Positions 25,681-34,396 of a DNA stretch of 64,000 nucleotides are shown in pieces; position 1 is the first letter of the stretch; each line of letters opens with the position of its first letter. The translations under genes were made by a program, and so were the position numbers. The DNA is from Erythrobacter sp. JK5 (GTDB lineage Bacteria > Pseudomonadota > Alphaproteobacteria > Sphingomonadales > Sphingomonadaceae). The notes beneath the pieces are model-generated. The model was not told the DNA's origin, ran no database searches, and saw only the letters and a list, made by a program, of their open reading frames with translations. The stretch covers positions 558,001-622,000 of the forward strand of contig NZ_CP073577.1 of assembly GCF_018205975.1 (NCBI RefSeq), written 5' to 3'.

Positions 25681-27195
25681 ATGCTTGCAGACCGCAGCTT
25701 CGCGGCCACTTTCCGCCGCGACTGGTTCGCGCAGCCGCGCGCCGACATCCTCGCCGGGATCGTCGTCGCCCTCGCGCTCATCCCCGAAGCGATCGGGTTC
25801 GCGCTGATCGCCGGCGTCGATCCGAGCGTCGGGCTGTATGCTTCGGTGGCGATCGCGATGGTCATCGCGTTCACCGGCGGACGACCGGGCATGATCTCGG
25901 CTGCGACCGCTGCGGTGGCGGTGGTGGTGATCCCGTTGGTGCGCGATTACGGCGTCGATTACCTGTTCGCTGCCACGATCCTGATGGGCGTGTTCCAGGG
26001 GATTGCCGCGCTGCTGCGGCTCGACCTGTTGATGCAGTTCGTCAGCCGCAGCGTCATCACCGGCTTCGTCAACGCGCTCGCGATCCTGATCTTCATGGCG
26101 CAGATCCCGCAGCTCCTGCCCGGCAATCCGGGGGTCGGCGTGTGGACCTGGGCGATGGTCGGTGCGGGCCTTGCGATCATCTACGGCTTCCCGCGCATCA
26201 CGAAGGCGGTGCCGAGCCCGCTGGTCGCGATCGTGCTGCTAACCGCAGCGGCGGTGTTCTGGGGCCTGCCGGTCAACAATGTCGCAGGCGAGGGCACGCT
26301 GCCGGACGGCCTGCCGACCTTCGCTCTGCCCGACGTCCCGCTGACGTGGGAGACGCTGCAGATCATCGCGCCCTATTCGCTGACGATGGCGGCGGTGGGC
26401 CTGCTCGAAAGCCTGCTCACCGCGCAGATCGTCGACGACATGACCCACACCGATAGCGACAAGCGCCGCGAAAGCGGCGGGCAGGGCGTCGCCAATGTCG
26501 TCGCTGCATGCTTCGGCGGAATGGGCGGGTGCGCGATGATCGGCCAGTCGGTCATCAACGTTGCCAGCGGCGGGCGAGGGCGGCTCTCGACCTTCACCGC
26601 CGGGGCGTTTCTGTTGTTCCTGCTGACCGTGCTCGGGTCCTATGTCGGGCAAGTGCCGATGCCCGCGCTGGTCGCGGTGATGATCATGGTCTCGATCGGA
26701 ACTTTCAGCTGGAACTCGATCCCCAACCTGCGCCGTCACCCGCCGACCAGCTCGATCGTGATGATCACCACCGTCGTGGTGGTGGTGTGGACCCACGACC
26801 TCGCGCTCGGCGTGCTGTCGGGCGTGCTGCTGTCGGGCATTTTCTTCGCACAGAAGGTCAAGAACCTCTTCGCCGTCGAACGTGTCCGCCGCCCGCACAG
26901 CGCGGTCTATGTCGTGACCGGCGAAATCTTCTTCGCCAGCGTCGACAAGTTCATCGAGAAGCTCGGACCCGAAAGCCAGTATGATGACGCCGCGCACCAC
27001 GTGGTGATCGATGTATCGAAGGCGCATTTCTGGGATATCTCGGCGATCGGGGCGCTGGAGAAGGTGGTCGACCGGATGCGCCGCAACGGGCGGCACACCC
27101 GCGTGGTCGGGCTGAACACCGCGAGCGCCGACCTGTTCGACAAGTTCGCGCTGGAAGATCGCACCGGGCTCGAGCTCGGTTTGGCACCGCATTGA
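25681..27195 (+). CDS. SulP family inorganic anion transporter
   Basis: This is a 504-aa inner-membrane SLC26/SulP transporter. The membrane domain has the family signature [32 protein letters not shown] and the substrate-site region near [25 protein letters not shown]. The C-terminal STAS domain starts near residue 405 ([15 protein letters not shown]...[22 protein letters not shown]). Candidate substrates are sulfate, bicarbonate or dicarboxylates; the sequence does not decide. A large structured repeat begins six bases after the stop. Confidence 0.92.
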   Translation: MLADRSFAATFRRDWFAQPRADILAGIVVALALIPEAIGFALIAGVDPSVGLYASVAIAMVIAFTGGRPGMISAATAAVAVVVIPLVRDYGVDYLFAATILMGVFQGIAALLRLDLLMQFVSRSVITGFVNALAILIFMAQIPQLLPGNPGVGVWTWAMVGAGLAIIYGFPRITKAVPSPLVAIVLLTAAAVFWGLPVNNVAGEGTLPDGLPTFALPDVPLTWETLQIIAPYSLTMAAVGLLESLLTAQIVDDMTHTDSDKRRESGGQGVANVVAACFGGMGGCAMIGQSVINVASGGRGRLSTFTAGAFLLFLLTVLGSYVGQVPMPALVAVMIMVSIGTFSWNSIPNLRRHPPTSSIVMITTVVVVVWTHDLALGVLSGVLLSGIFFAQKVKNLFAVERVRRPHSAVYVVTGEIFFASVDKFIEKLGPESQYDDAAHHVVIDVSKAHFWDISAIGALEKVVDRMRRNGRHTRVVGLNTASADLFDKFALEDRTGLELGLAPH

Positions 27196-27201
27196 TCTTT
27201 T

Positions 27202-27302
27202 GCGAAGGCGCATCCGCGCCTTCGTCCTCGGGGCTGATCCTCCGCTTCGCTACGGGCCCCTGCGGGCGGCCGGTCGGCCTTGCGGCGCTCCGCTCCGAGC
27301 GT
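27202..27302 (+). repeat. ~105-bp structured repeat, copy 3
   Basis: It opens with the hairpin GCGAAGGCGCATCCGCGCCTT, then TCCTC, a GGCCCCTGCGGGC stem, GGCCGGTCGGCCTTGCG, and a terminal GCTCCGCTCCGAGC stem. Order and linkers match the copies at 13127, 38485 and 38861. It may also terminate sulP. Confidence 0.65.
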
Positions 27303-27377
27303 TAGGTCTGAAAACCAGACTTGAAATCGTAGCGGCCTCATGCGACCTCCGTTGCAACAAACGGGAGAAAATTTGCC

Positions 27378-28007
27378 ATGGCCAACCGTGTCGAACTGCT
27401 GTTCGATTTCGTCAGCCCCAACGCCTACCTGATCTGGTGGCCGCTGCGCGATCTCATCAAGCGCACCGGAGCCGAGCTCGACGTGGTGCCGGTGTTTCTC
27501 GGCGGGATGCACAAGCTCACCGGCAACGCTCCGCCGATGATCCGCGACGCCGATGTGAAGGGCAAGGTCGAATATTCGATGCTAGAGATGCGCCGCTTTA
27601 TCGAAACGCATCAGCTCACCCGGTACAAGCTTCACCCGCAGTTCCCGTTCAACTCGATCACGTTGCAGCGGATGCTCTACGCCGCCGATCAGGACGGGCG
27701 CGGGGTACAATTCGTCGAAGCGATGCTGCCGCTGATCTGGGAGGAAGGGGTCGACGTGCTCGATCCCGAAAGCCTGGGTGCGGCGGTCACCAGGGCGGGC
27801 TTCGATGCGCAGGACCTGTTCGCCCGCGCGCAGACCGACGCGGTGAAACAGGGCCTGGTCGCCAACACCAGCGCGGCGGTGGAGCGCGGCGCATTCGGCA
27901 TTCCAACCATGTATGTCGGCACGACCGGTGCGGACCCGTCCAGTTTCGAGATGTTCTTCGGCAAGGAACGGCTGGGCCAGATCGAGGACGAGCTGACGAG
28001 GGGATAG
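27378..28007 (+). CDS. 2-hydroxychromene-2-carboxylate isomerase family protein (DsbA/GST-kappa fold)
   Basis: This 209-aa thioredoxin-fold protein is of the HCCA isomerase group. FDFVSPNAYLIWWPL at the N-terminus replaces the CxxC of DsbA by a Ser motif, as in glutathione-dependent HCCA isomerases. GAFGIPTMYVG is the conserved cis-proline segment. The classical role is the naphthalene-pathway isomerisation, but many copies serve other aromatic or thiol chemistry, and no ring-degradation genes lie nearby. GGGAGAAA precedes the ATG. Confidence 0.9.
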   Translation: MANRVELLFDFVSPNAYLIWWPLRDLIKRTGAELDVVPVFLGGMHKLTGNAPPMIRDADVKGKVEYSMLEMRRFIETHQLTRYKLHPQFPFNSITLQRMLYAADQDGRGVQFVEAMLPLIWEEGVDVLDPESLGAAVTRAGFDAQDLFARAQTDAVKQGLVANTSAAVERGAFGIPTMYVGTTGADPSSFEMFFGKERLGQIEDELTRG

Positions 28008-28019
28008 CGCCCCAACGAT

Positions 28020-28053
28020 TTGCGCCGACCTCACGGGAGTGAGGCCGGCGCAA
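28020..28053. terminator. bidirectional terminator between convergent genes
   Basis: TTGCGCCG-a-CCTCAC pairs with GTGAGG-c-CGGCGCAA around a GGGA loop, a 14-bp stem with one mismatch and A/T ends in both directions. It sits between the convergent isomerase and channel genes. Confidence 0.8.
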
Positions 28054-28074
28054 TGTCTGTCGGACCCGCTGTGC

Positions 28075-29277
28075 CTATTTCGGGTTCGACTCGTTCTTCC
28101 AGTCCTGCAGCATTTCGTGCGCGGTCTGACGTCCGCCGATGCCGAAGGCAATCGCAGCAGCGATCGCCACTGCACCGAGGATCGCGCCAAAGGCGATCAC
28201 CACGATCTCCGTCGCGATGCCCATGAAGCTCAGCCCCATGGCAATCGTGAGCGCGATGATCGCATAGCTTGCGATCCGCCCGATCTTCGCATCGCCGTTT
28301 TCGGAAATCAGCTTGGAAGCGATCCGGGCAATCACGAAACCGGCCGCGATCACCGCTGCGCCGAACACGATCCGCCCGCCGAGGCGCACGGCCTCATCGG
28401 CGATCCGCGAGACCACTTCGAAATTGAGCAGTCGCGCCGCCTCGGTGAAGGCGAACAGCATCACCGCGATCAGGATCACGTGATAGCTGACCCGCGAGAT
28501 CGAGAAGCGCTCTCCGCTGAGGCCGATGGCCGAACCGGTACGGTTGACCCCGAGGCCCGAGAGGAAGCTCTCCGCCGCACCCGCGATCCAGCGACCGATG
28601 AAGAATGCGGCAACCAGCACCAGCGCCGCAGCGATCACGTGTGGCACCGCCACAAGGATCGTCGCCAGCAGCTCGCGCAGCGGCACGGTGACCGCCGCGA
28701 TGCCGAGAACGTCGATCGCGGCAAGCGTGATCGGCAGCAGCACCAGCAGCTGCACTGCCGTTCCGGCGGCCGCCGCAACCGAAGTACGCGCCTTGGTCTG
28801 CTCGGCGGGGTCTGCGCCCTCTTCGGTCAGCCAGCGATCGATATTGAGCATGCCGACGGAATTTTCCGTGATACCCTTCGCGATCTTCGACAGCGCGATG
28901 CCGACGATGAAGATCGCCAGAGCCCCGATCAGGTTGGGAAGGAACATGCCGATTTCGTTCAGCAGCGAGTTGAGCGGTGCGACGACCGAGCCCAGCTGCA
29001 GCGGCTGGAGCGCGATCAGGAAACCGAACAGCCAAATCAGCCAATAGCCAAGCTTGCCGGCCTGGCTCCAGATTTCCTCGTTGGCTTCCTTGCGCGTATC
29101 ATCCTTTTGCCAGGGCGACTTCTCGCCGATCTTCCGGATGCCGCGCTCGATCAGCTTTGCGACGAAGTGGGTGATGACCAGGATGGCCAGTGCTGCGGCG
29201 ATCCTGGGGCCCCAAAGTATGAGGGTTGCGCCGACGCGTTCGAGCGCAGCCTCCATCCCGCTTGTGTCCAAATTCAT
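28075..29277 (-). CDS. mechanosensitive ion channel family protein (conserved TM-helix type)
   Basis: This 400-aa membrane protein is of the CmpX-like group, with repeated conserved TM helix units rather than a classic MscS. PLNSLLNEIGMFLPNLIGALAIFIVGIALSKI and VPLRELLATILVAVPHVIAAALVLVAAFFIGRW are the two copies of the signature. An RIASYAIIALTIAMGLSFMGIATEIVVIAFGAILGAVAIAAAIAFGIGG segment forms the pore-like end. GGGAGGAT precedes the ATG. A 25-bp palindrome 73 bp upstream suggests control by the neighbouring LysR protein. Confidence 0.85.
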   Translation of the reverse strand: MNLDTSGMEAALERVGATLILWGPRIAAALAILVITHFVAKLIERGIRKIGEKSPWQKDDTRKEANEEIWSQAGKLGYWLIWLFGFLIALQPLQLGSVVAPLNSLLNEIGMFLPNLIGALAIFIVGIALSKIAKGITENSVGMLNIDRWLTEEGADPAEQTKARTSVAAAAGTAVQLLVLLPITLAAIDVLGIAAVTVPLRELLATILVAVPHVIAAALVLVAAFFIGRWIAGAAESFLSGLGVNRTGSAIGLSGERFSISRVSYHVILIAVMLFAFTEAARLLNFEVVSRIADEAVRLGGRIVFGAAVIAAGFVIARIASKLISENGDAKIGRIASYAIIALTIAMGLSFMGIATEIVVIAFGAILGAVAIAAAIAFGIGGRQTAHEMLQDWKNESNPK

Positions 29278-29349
29278 GGTATCCTCCCTATTGCGACGTA
29301 TGGTTCTTAATGTGCCGTTCAGTTTTGGAGAAACCCGAATGTCGGGATG

Positions 29350-29374
29350 TTCAATTCGGGATATCCGAATTGAA
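29350..29374. promoter_or_regulatory. palindromic operator upstream of the channel gene
   Basis: TTCAATTCGG-GATAT-CCGAATTGAA has perfect 10-bp arms. It overlaps the lysR stop codon and lies 73 bp before the channel start. Nineteen of 25 positions match the site at 30199-30223 in front of the same lysR gene. Confidence 0.65.
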
Positions 29375-30199
29375 TCTGCTTTTCAGGCTCAGCACCACTT
29401 CGGCGGCGAGTTGTGCGTCCAGATCGCGGCGCCAGCATACGAAGGCGGGGAATTCGAACTCGGGAGCATCCGCCACCCGCGACAACTGGCCGCTCTCGAT
29501 TTGATTCTCGACTGATTTGAGCGGCATGTAGCCTGCCATCCTGGTCTGGATCAGCCAATTGGTCGAACGGCTTCCGAGATCGAGAACCAGCCCCGCTTGC
29601 GGCACAATATCGAGCCGCGAGGCGATCTCGACCCCGAGCGAACGGCCCCAATCGATCCGCACGAAATGGTCGCGCCAATGCTCGGGATCGCCGCCGGTCA
29701 CCATCACCAGCTGATCCTGGAACAGCGGCTCGGCACCGATATCGCGGCGAAAGATCGGATCGTGGACCACGATTATGTCGAGCGCTCCTTCGGCGAGGTC
29801 GCGGTTGAGCCGCGTCCAGGCCCCCGCGGTCGCCCGGATCGCAAGGTCGGGCAGCAGGTCGCTCACCTCGGCCAGCCACTGAATAAGGAACCCGTCCCAC
29901 AGAAAATACTGTCCACCGAAGGTGATCGACCGGGCGAACCGATCGGGCAGGGCGACTTCGTGCTGCGCGAATTCCCATGCCCGCACCGCCTGCCTGGCCG
30001 GGACCAGAAAGCGACGTCCGGCGGACGTCAGTTCGCAACCGCGCTTGTCGCGCACGAACAGCTTGGTGCCGAGCCGGAATTCGAGTTGCTTGATCCGCTC
30101 GGTCACGCTCGAGGGTGAGGCGTGCACCCGCTGTGCGGCTCCGGCAAAGCTGCCGGTGGCCGCTGCCGCGAGGAAGGTTCTGAAGGTCGTGATGTCCAT
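29351..30199 (-). CDS. LysR family transcriptional regulator
   Basis: This is a 282-aa regulator. The N-terminal HTH is TTFRTFLAAAATGSFAGAAQRVHASPSSVTERIKQLEFRLG, followed by a substrate-binding domain ending VLSLKSRFN. The inducer is unknown. Paired palindromes overlap its start (30199-30223) and lie between its stop and the channel gene (29350-29374), so it probably regulates itself, the channel and perhaps the divergent envelope operon at 30299-32483. Confidence 0.92.
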   Translation of the reverse strand: MDITTFRTFLAAAATGSFAGAAQRVHASPSSVTERIKQLEFRLGTKLFVRDKRGCELTSAGRRFLVPARQAVRAWEFAQHEVALPDRFARSITFGGQYFLWDGFLIQWLAEVSDLLPDLAIRATAGAWTRLNRDLAEGALDIIVVHDPIFRRDIGAEPLFQDQLVMVTGGDPEHWRDHFVRIDWGRSLGVEIASRLDIVPQAGLVLDLGSRSTNWLIQTRMAGYMPLKSVENQIESGQLSRVADAPEFEFPAFVCWRRDLDAQLAAEVVLSLKSRFNSDIPN

Positions 30200-30223
30200 T
30201 CAATCCCGATAATCCGAATTCAA
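30199..30223. promoter_or_regulatory. palindromic operator at the lysR start
   Basis: TTCAATCCCGAT-A-ATCCGAATTCAA is symmetric at 18 of 24 arm positions and shares its right half ATCCGAATT with the stronger palindrome at 29350-29374. It lies between lysR and the divergent gene at 30299. Confidence 0.55.
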
Positions 30224-30298
30224 CCTTCTGACAATCGCGTTATGCAGAATTTGACCGGGAGAATAACCTTCAAGCCAACGAATCGAAGGAGATTGACG

Positions 30299-30826
30299 AT
30301 GAAGGTTTTTCTGATTGCCGGCGGCCTCGCTCTGAGCGCGCTTGCCGTTCCGCAGGCGGCATTCGCCCAGCAGGATCAGGCGGCGGCAGGGATCGTGGTG
30401 ACCGGCAAGTTCCAGAAGGACTGGGACCGCGGGCACAAGCTCGAGGCCGAGGGTCTGCGCGACCTGCAATCGGCACAGCGCGACCTGGTCGAGTACAGCG
30501 CCGATGTCGTCAACGCGCAGGACTTGCGGGAAACGTCGCGCAGCCGCGCGGACAATGCCCGCCAGGCGCTCGAAAGCCTGACCGCGCGCCCGTTCTTCAG
30601 CAGCGCCGACGAAGCGCACAAATGGTCGAAGCAGGTCGAAAGCGCTGCTGCGGACTGGGCCAAGTATGACGAGCGCAGCGACAAGGGCGCCAAGGATTTC
30701 GAAAAAGCGCAAAGCCGCCAGCAGAAGGCGCAGGAGGCCGTCGACAAGGCGCAGGCCAAGATCGACAAGGGCCGGGGCATGAAGGCCGACGCCGAACTCG
30801 CCAGCCAGCGCGCCTCGATCCGCTAG
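30299..30826 (+). CDS. periplasmic coiled-coil protein, hypothetical
   Basis: This 175-aa protein has a clear signal peptide (cleavage after AAFA, before QQDQ). The mature part is almost all helical and charged, with long heptad-like stretches (residues about 45-80 and 110-165) rich in Lys, Glu, Ala and Gln. AAGGAG lies before the ATG. It is the first of four closely spaced plus-strand genes, divergent from a lysR gene. No known family. Confidence 0.75.
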   Translation: MKVFLIAGGLALSALAVPQAAFAQQDQAAAGIVVTGKFQKDWDRGHKLEAEGLRDLQSAQRDLVEYSADVVNAQDLRETSRSRADNARQALESLTARPFFSSADEAHKWSKQVESAAADWAKYDERSDKGAKDFEKAQSRQQKAQEAVDKAQAKIDKGRGMKADAELASQRASIR

Positions 30827-30851
30827 AATCGCTGCCGAACGGAGACAGGCG

Positions 30852-31367
30852 ATGTTTGCAAAACGCAGTGCGATCCAGCCGATGGTCGAACCCCCGGTCG
30901 GACCGGTCCGGTCGGGCGGGGCGGTCGATCACGTCGCCGCTGCAAGCGCGGTAATGGTGATCGGCCTCGGGGTCATGCAGCTCGCCGCTCCGTTCTTCAC
31001 CAGCCCGCTGACCGGGATGGAGGCCGGCACCGGCGGGACCATCATCGCGGTGCAGTGGATCGTCTTCGGCGCGATCCTCGCGACCGGCGGTTTGCTCCGC
31101 ATGCGCGTGGTCACGATGTTTGCGGCGGAATTCCTGCTGATCGCAGGCGTTGTCGCGGCAATCGTGACGATGCTCGGCAATCACGAGCCGATCCCGCTGC
31201 TGGTGCATGGCGCGATCGCATTCGTCGGGCTGACCAACGCCGGGCTCGCCCGCCTGACCGACAGCGCCGATCTCAAGCGCGAACTGCGTCTCGCCAAGGA
31301 GAGCGCCAGGATGTCGCGCGAGGACGAAAACAGTGTCGAAGAGACCAACGGAGCGCCCCATGCCTAA
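30852..31367 (+). CDS. hypothetical membrane protein, four helices
   Basis: This 171-aa protein has a Pro-rich cytosolic N-terminus, four hydrophobic helices (about residues 28-50, 58-80, 85-108, 112-132) and a charged C-terminal tail with ELRLAKESARMSREDE. GGAGACAGG precedes the ATG. Its stop overlaps the next start by eight bases, indicating coupling. The function is unknown. Confidence 0.7.
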   Translation: MFAKRSAIQPMVEPPVGPVRSGGAVDHVAAASAVMVIGLGVMQLAAPFFTSPLTGMEAGTGGTIIAVQWIVFGAILATGGLLRMRVVTMFAAEFLLIAGVVAAIVTMLGNHEPIPLLVHGAIAFVGLTNAGLARLTDSADLKRELRLAKESARMSREDENSVEETNGAPHA

Positions 31368-31896
31368 GCCGATCATCGATGTTCACGCCCTTGCCGAGCG
31401 CATGGCGATTACGCCCGAGGAGGCGCAACGGCTGGGCGAACGGTTCTTCACCAGCCTCGCCAAGGCCGAGAGCAGTCTGGGCGAAGCGCTGATCGCGGCG
31501 TCCAGGAATTCGCGCGTCCGGCCCAAGCAGGTCAAGGGCATGCTCGATCTGTTCGCCGCGGACTTCCGTGCTCCGCTGCCGCCCGAAACCGAATCGCTCG
31601 GCGAGCGGGTGAGCGATCTCGCCAGCGACGCCCGCGATCGGTTGACGGGCATGAAGGATCGCGTCGCCACGGGAATCGCTGCGATCGACGTTGCCGCGCT
31701 GCGCGAAGAGGGCGGCGAGAAAGTGGCCCGGCTGCGCCAGCGTGCGGCCGAGATCGACGTTGCCGAAATCGGCGACCAGGCGCGTGAACTGGGCGCACGA
31801 GCGGTGGATGGCGCGCGCGACCTGGCCGGCCAGGTGCGCAACAAGGTGAAGGCGAAGAAGGACGCGAAGTCCTCCCCGCCATGGGCTGACGAGTAA
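31360..31896 (+). CDS. hypothetical protein with amphipathic helical repeats
   Basis: This 178-aa protein has an N-terminal helical bundle (IIDVHALAERMAITPEEAQRLGERFFTSLAKAES) and a C-terminal half of amphipathic helices resembling apolipoprotein-like or membrane-surface repeats (RVSDLASDARDRL, RQRAAEIDVAEIGDQARELG, RAVDGARDLAGQVRNKVKAKK). ATG at 31360 overlaps the preceding gene; a GTG at 31333 would add nine residues. No family is recognised. Confidence 0.65.
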   Translation: MPKPIIDVHALAERMAITPEEAQRLGERFFTSLAKAESSLGEALIAASRNSRVRPKQVKGMLDLFAADFRAPLPPETESLGERVSDLASDARDRLTGMKDRVATGIAAIDVAALREEGGEKVARLRQRAAEIDVAEIGDQARELGARAVDGARDLAGQVRNKVKAKKDAKSSPPWADE

Positions 31897-31904
31897 GGCT
31901 GCGG

Positions 31905-32483
31905 ATGATGCCCTTCGGGTCAAGAATGGTCGCAGTCGGGCGGCAAGGGCGCAGGTTCCCCCTCACCCTTGCCGCTTCAGCCCTGTTCGCCGTGTTCGCG
32001 GCTCCGGTGCACGCGCAAAGCGGCGAGAAGCATGACAGCGTCGGCGAAGACGCGGTCGACGCGGTGACCCAGCCGCTGAGCGATCTCAACCTGCGCAGCA
32101 AGGATATCCCGCTGCTGCTGACGCTGGCGCAGCAAGCCCCCTACGATCTTACCAATCTCGACGATTGCGACGCGCTGCGCGGCGAGGTCGGCCGGCTCGA
32201 CGAGGTGCTCGGCCCCGATGCGGACGCGCCGCAGGATGAAGAGGGCCTGGTCAACAAGGGGCTCAAGACCGGCGGAAACATCCTGGGCGGGATGATCCCG
32301 TTCCGGGGTCTGGTGCGCCAGCTATCGGGCGCGAAGGCGGAGGAAAAACGCTGGGAGGCGGCGATCTATGCCGGGGTCGCCCGGCGCAGCTATCTCAAGG
32401 GGTACATGGCCGGAAAGTCATGCCTCACCAGCGAAGAGGAAACGATCCGCAGCGCCCGCGACGTGCTGAACCTGTCCGAGTAA
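31905..32483 (+). CDS. exported hypothetical protein
   Basis: This 192-aa protein has a positively charged N-terminus followed by a signal peptide hydrophobic core (LTLAASALFAVFAAPVHA, cleavage before QSGEK). The mature part contains a short hydrophobic glycine-rich segment (GLKTGGNILGGMIPFRGLVRQLSG), two cysteines, and a YLKGYMAGKSCL stretch. The true start could be the ATG at 31905, 31908 or 31926. It is the last gene of the group beginning at 30299. The function is unknown. Confidence 0.7.
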   Translation: MMPFGSRMVAVGRQGRRFPLTLAASALFAVFAAPVHAQSGEKHDSVGEDAVDAVTQPLSDLNLRSKDIPLLLTLAQQAPYDLTNLDDCDALRGEVGRLDEVLGPDADAPQDEEGLVNKGLKTGGNILGGMIPFRGLVRQLSGAKAEEKRWEAAIYAGVARRSYLKGYMAGKSCLTSEEETIRSARDVLNLSE

Positions 32484-32589
32484 GCGCACCCTCGCACCCC
32501 GGCAAATTTTGCCGGATACGGGATACAGGGGGGATTAACGGTGTTGGTGCTCTTGTGAGCCATACCAGAATCGCTAACTTGTGAGTCGT

Positions 32590-32997
32590 ATGAAAGAGCT
32601 GTTCCAACACGCTGCCATCACCGACGGGGTTACGGTCCGCGTCGCCGTCAACTTTTTGCCCGAGCAGTCGCATCCCGAGGCGGGCAAGTGGTTCTGGGTC
32701 TATCACATCCGAATCGAGAACGGCTCGCACGAGCCGCTGCAGCTGCGCACCCGGCACTGGCGGATCACCGATGCGCGCGGGATGGTGAACCATGTCGATG
32801 GCGAAGGGGTGGTGGGCGAACAGCCGCTGCTCGAACCCGGCCATAGCCACGATTACGTTTCGGGCTGCCCGCTGACGACGCCGCACGGTTCGATGGAAGG
32901 GTTCTACACCTTCCTGCGCGCCGACGGCACACCGCTGGAAGTGCGAATCCCGTTCTTCCCGCTCGCGGCCCCGGCCGAAGCCGACGAGCAGCGCTGA
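32590..32997 (+). CDS. apaG: ApaG domain protein
   Basis: This 135-aa fibronectin-III-like protein is of the ApaG family: VYHIRIENGSHEPLQLRTRHWRITDARG, VDGEGVVGEQPLLEPGHSHDYVSGCPL and GSMEGFYTF are the family signature. ApaG is linked to Co2+/Mg2+ homeostasis and Ap4A metabolism in enterobacteria, but its biochemical role is unsettled. ATG at 32590 is chosen; a GTG three codons upstream is also possible. Confidence 0.92.
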   Translation: MKELFQHAAITDGVTVRVAVNFLPEQSHPEAGKWFWVYHIRIENGSHEPLQLRTRHWRITDARGMVNHVDGEGVVGEQPLLEPGHSHDYVSGCPLTTPHGSMEGFYTFLRADGTPLEVRIPFFPLAAPAEADEQR

Positions 32998-33072
32998 CCC
33001 CATCGCCTCCATTTCGATACCGCGACAACGCGTTGCTTGCAGCCGGCAGGCACGCGGCCTAAATCGCCCGGC

Positions 33073-33864
33073 GTGAAACGCACGCACCTCCCTCTCAACG
33101 CCCTGCGCGTCTACGACGCGGCGGCGCGGCATCTCTCGTTCACCCGCGCGGCCGACGAGCTGGCGGTGACGCCCGCCGCCGTCGGCCAGCAGATTCGTGC
33201 GCTCGAAGACCACCTCGGCGTGGTCCTGTTCCGCCGCACTTCGAAGGGGCTCGAACTGACGCCCGAAGGCTGCGCCGGTCTCGATGCCCTGCGCGAAGGG
33301 TTCCTGCGGTTCGAAGAGAGCGTGCAGGCGATGCAGGCCGGGCAGGCGTCCGATCGCTACACGATCGCCGCGCCGCGCGAATTCTACGCCGAATGGCTGG
33401 CGCCGCGGCTCGCGAAGTTCCAGGCCGATACACCCGGCATCCAGTACATCCTCGTCGCCGAGGAGAACGCCGATTTCACCGAAGCCAACCTCGATCTCGC
33501 GATCCGGCTGGTCGACGGTCCGGAAGATCTCGAAGGGGTGCAGCTTGCCCCGGCGGAGCGAGTGGTCGTGGCCGCCCCGGAGGCGCGCGATGCGTGGATC
33601 GAGTGGCCCGGCGCGGCCTTGCCCGACGATGCCTCGCCCTGCATCAAGGCCGGGAGCGCGGGCCAGGCGCTGTCCTCCGCGCTCGCGGGGATGGGGCGCA
33701 CCGTGCTGCCGCTGCCACTGGTCGAAGGCGCGATCGCGGAGGGCAAGCTCGAACTGCTCGGCGGCCCCGAAGCCAGTCGCCGCGCCTATTGGCTGGTCGC
33801 CCCGTTGCCGCAATGGCGGCAGAAAAAGGTCAAGGCGCTGGTCGCGCATCTGACCGGTGGCTGA
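33073..33864 (+). CDS. LysR family regulator, GcvA type
   Basis: This 263-aa regulator starts VKRTHLPLNALRVYDAAARHLSFTRAADELAVTPAAVGQQIRALEDHLG, the hallmark of GcvA-like LysR proteins. The C-terminal effector domain is standard. GTG at 33073 fits the family; the frame is open 12 codons upstream. The GNAT gene starts inside its last codons (8-bp overlap), so the two are co-translated. Confidence 0.9.
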   Translation: MKRTHLPLNALRVYDAAARHLSFTRAADELAVTPAAVGQQIRALEDHLGVVLFRRTSKGLELTPEGCAGLDALREGFLRFEESVQAMQAGQASDRYTIAAPREFYAEWLAPRLAKFQADTPGIQYILVAEENADFTEANLDLAIRLVDGPEDLEGVQLAPAERVVVAAPEARDAWIEWPGAALPDDASPCIKAGSAGQALSSALAGMGRTVLPLPLVEGAIAEGKLELLGGPEASRRAYWLVAPLPQWRQKKVKALVAHLTGG

Positions 33865-34396
33865 GGTCCCGACTCTCGGGACCGCGCGTTTTACCCTGCG
33901 CCCCTTGCGGCGGTCCGACGCGGCGGCGCTGTTCCCGACCCTTTCGGACCCGGCGCAGTGCCTGTTCCTCACCCGTCCGGCTTTCGAAAGCGAGGCGGAG
34001 CTGTGGGCCTGGCTCGCCGAACCCGGCTGGCCCGGCCTGACCTGGATCGCCGAAGACGCACGCGGCGTGGCGGCGCGACTGGTCGCGGTGCCGGGTCACG
34101 AGGATGGCGTGGTCGAAATCGGCTACATCACCTGCGCCCACCGCCAGCGCGAAGGGGTGGCGCGCGAATGCGTGGCGGCGCTGATCGAGCACCTGATCGG
34201 CGACGGAGCGCGCAAGCTCACCGCCGAGGTCGATTGCGAGAACACCGCTTCGGTCGCGTTGCTGGAACGGCTGGGGTTCACCCGCGAAGCGCATCTGCGC
34301 CAGCACGAGACCACCCATGCGGGTCTGCGCGATGTCTATTGGTACGGATTGCTGGCGTCCGACCGGCGGCCGGGCCTCGTCAGCCGTTGTGAATGA
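33857..34396 (+). CDS. GNAT family N-acetyltransferase (RimJ-like)
   Basis: This 179-aa acetyltransferase is of the RimJ/RimL type. TARFTLRPLRRSDAAALFP opens the fold, YITCAHRQREGVARECVAALIEHL is the acetyl-CoA pyrophosphate-binding motif A, and CENTASVALLERLGF is motif B. The substrate is unknown. GTG start overlaps the upstream LysR gene by eight bases, and the 3' end overlaps the convergent nuclease gene by 17 bp. Confidence 0.9.
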   Translation: MAEVPTLGTARFTLRPLRRSDAAALFPTLSDPAQCLFLTRPAFESEAELWAWLAEPGWPGLTWIAEDARGVAARLVAVPGHEDGVVEIGYITCAHRQREGVARECVAALIEHLIGDGARKLTAEVDCENTASVALLERLGFTREAHLRQHETTHAGLRDVYWYGLLASDRRPGLVSRCE

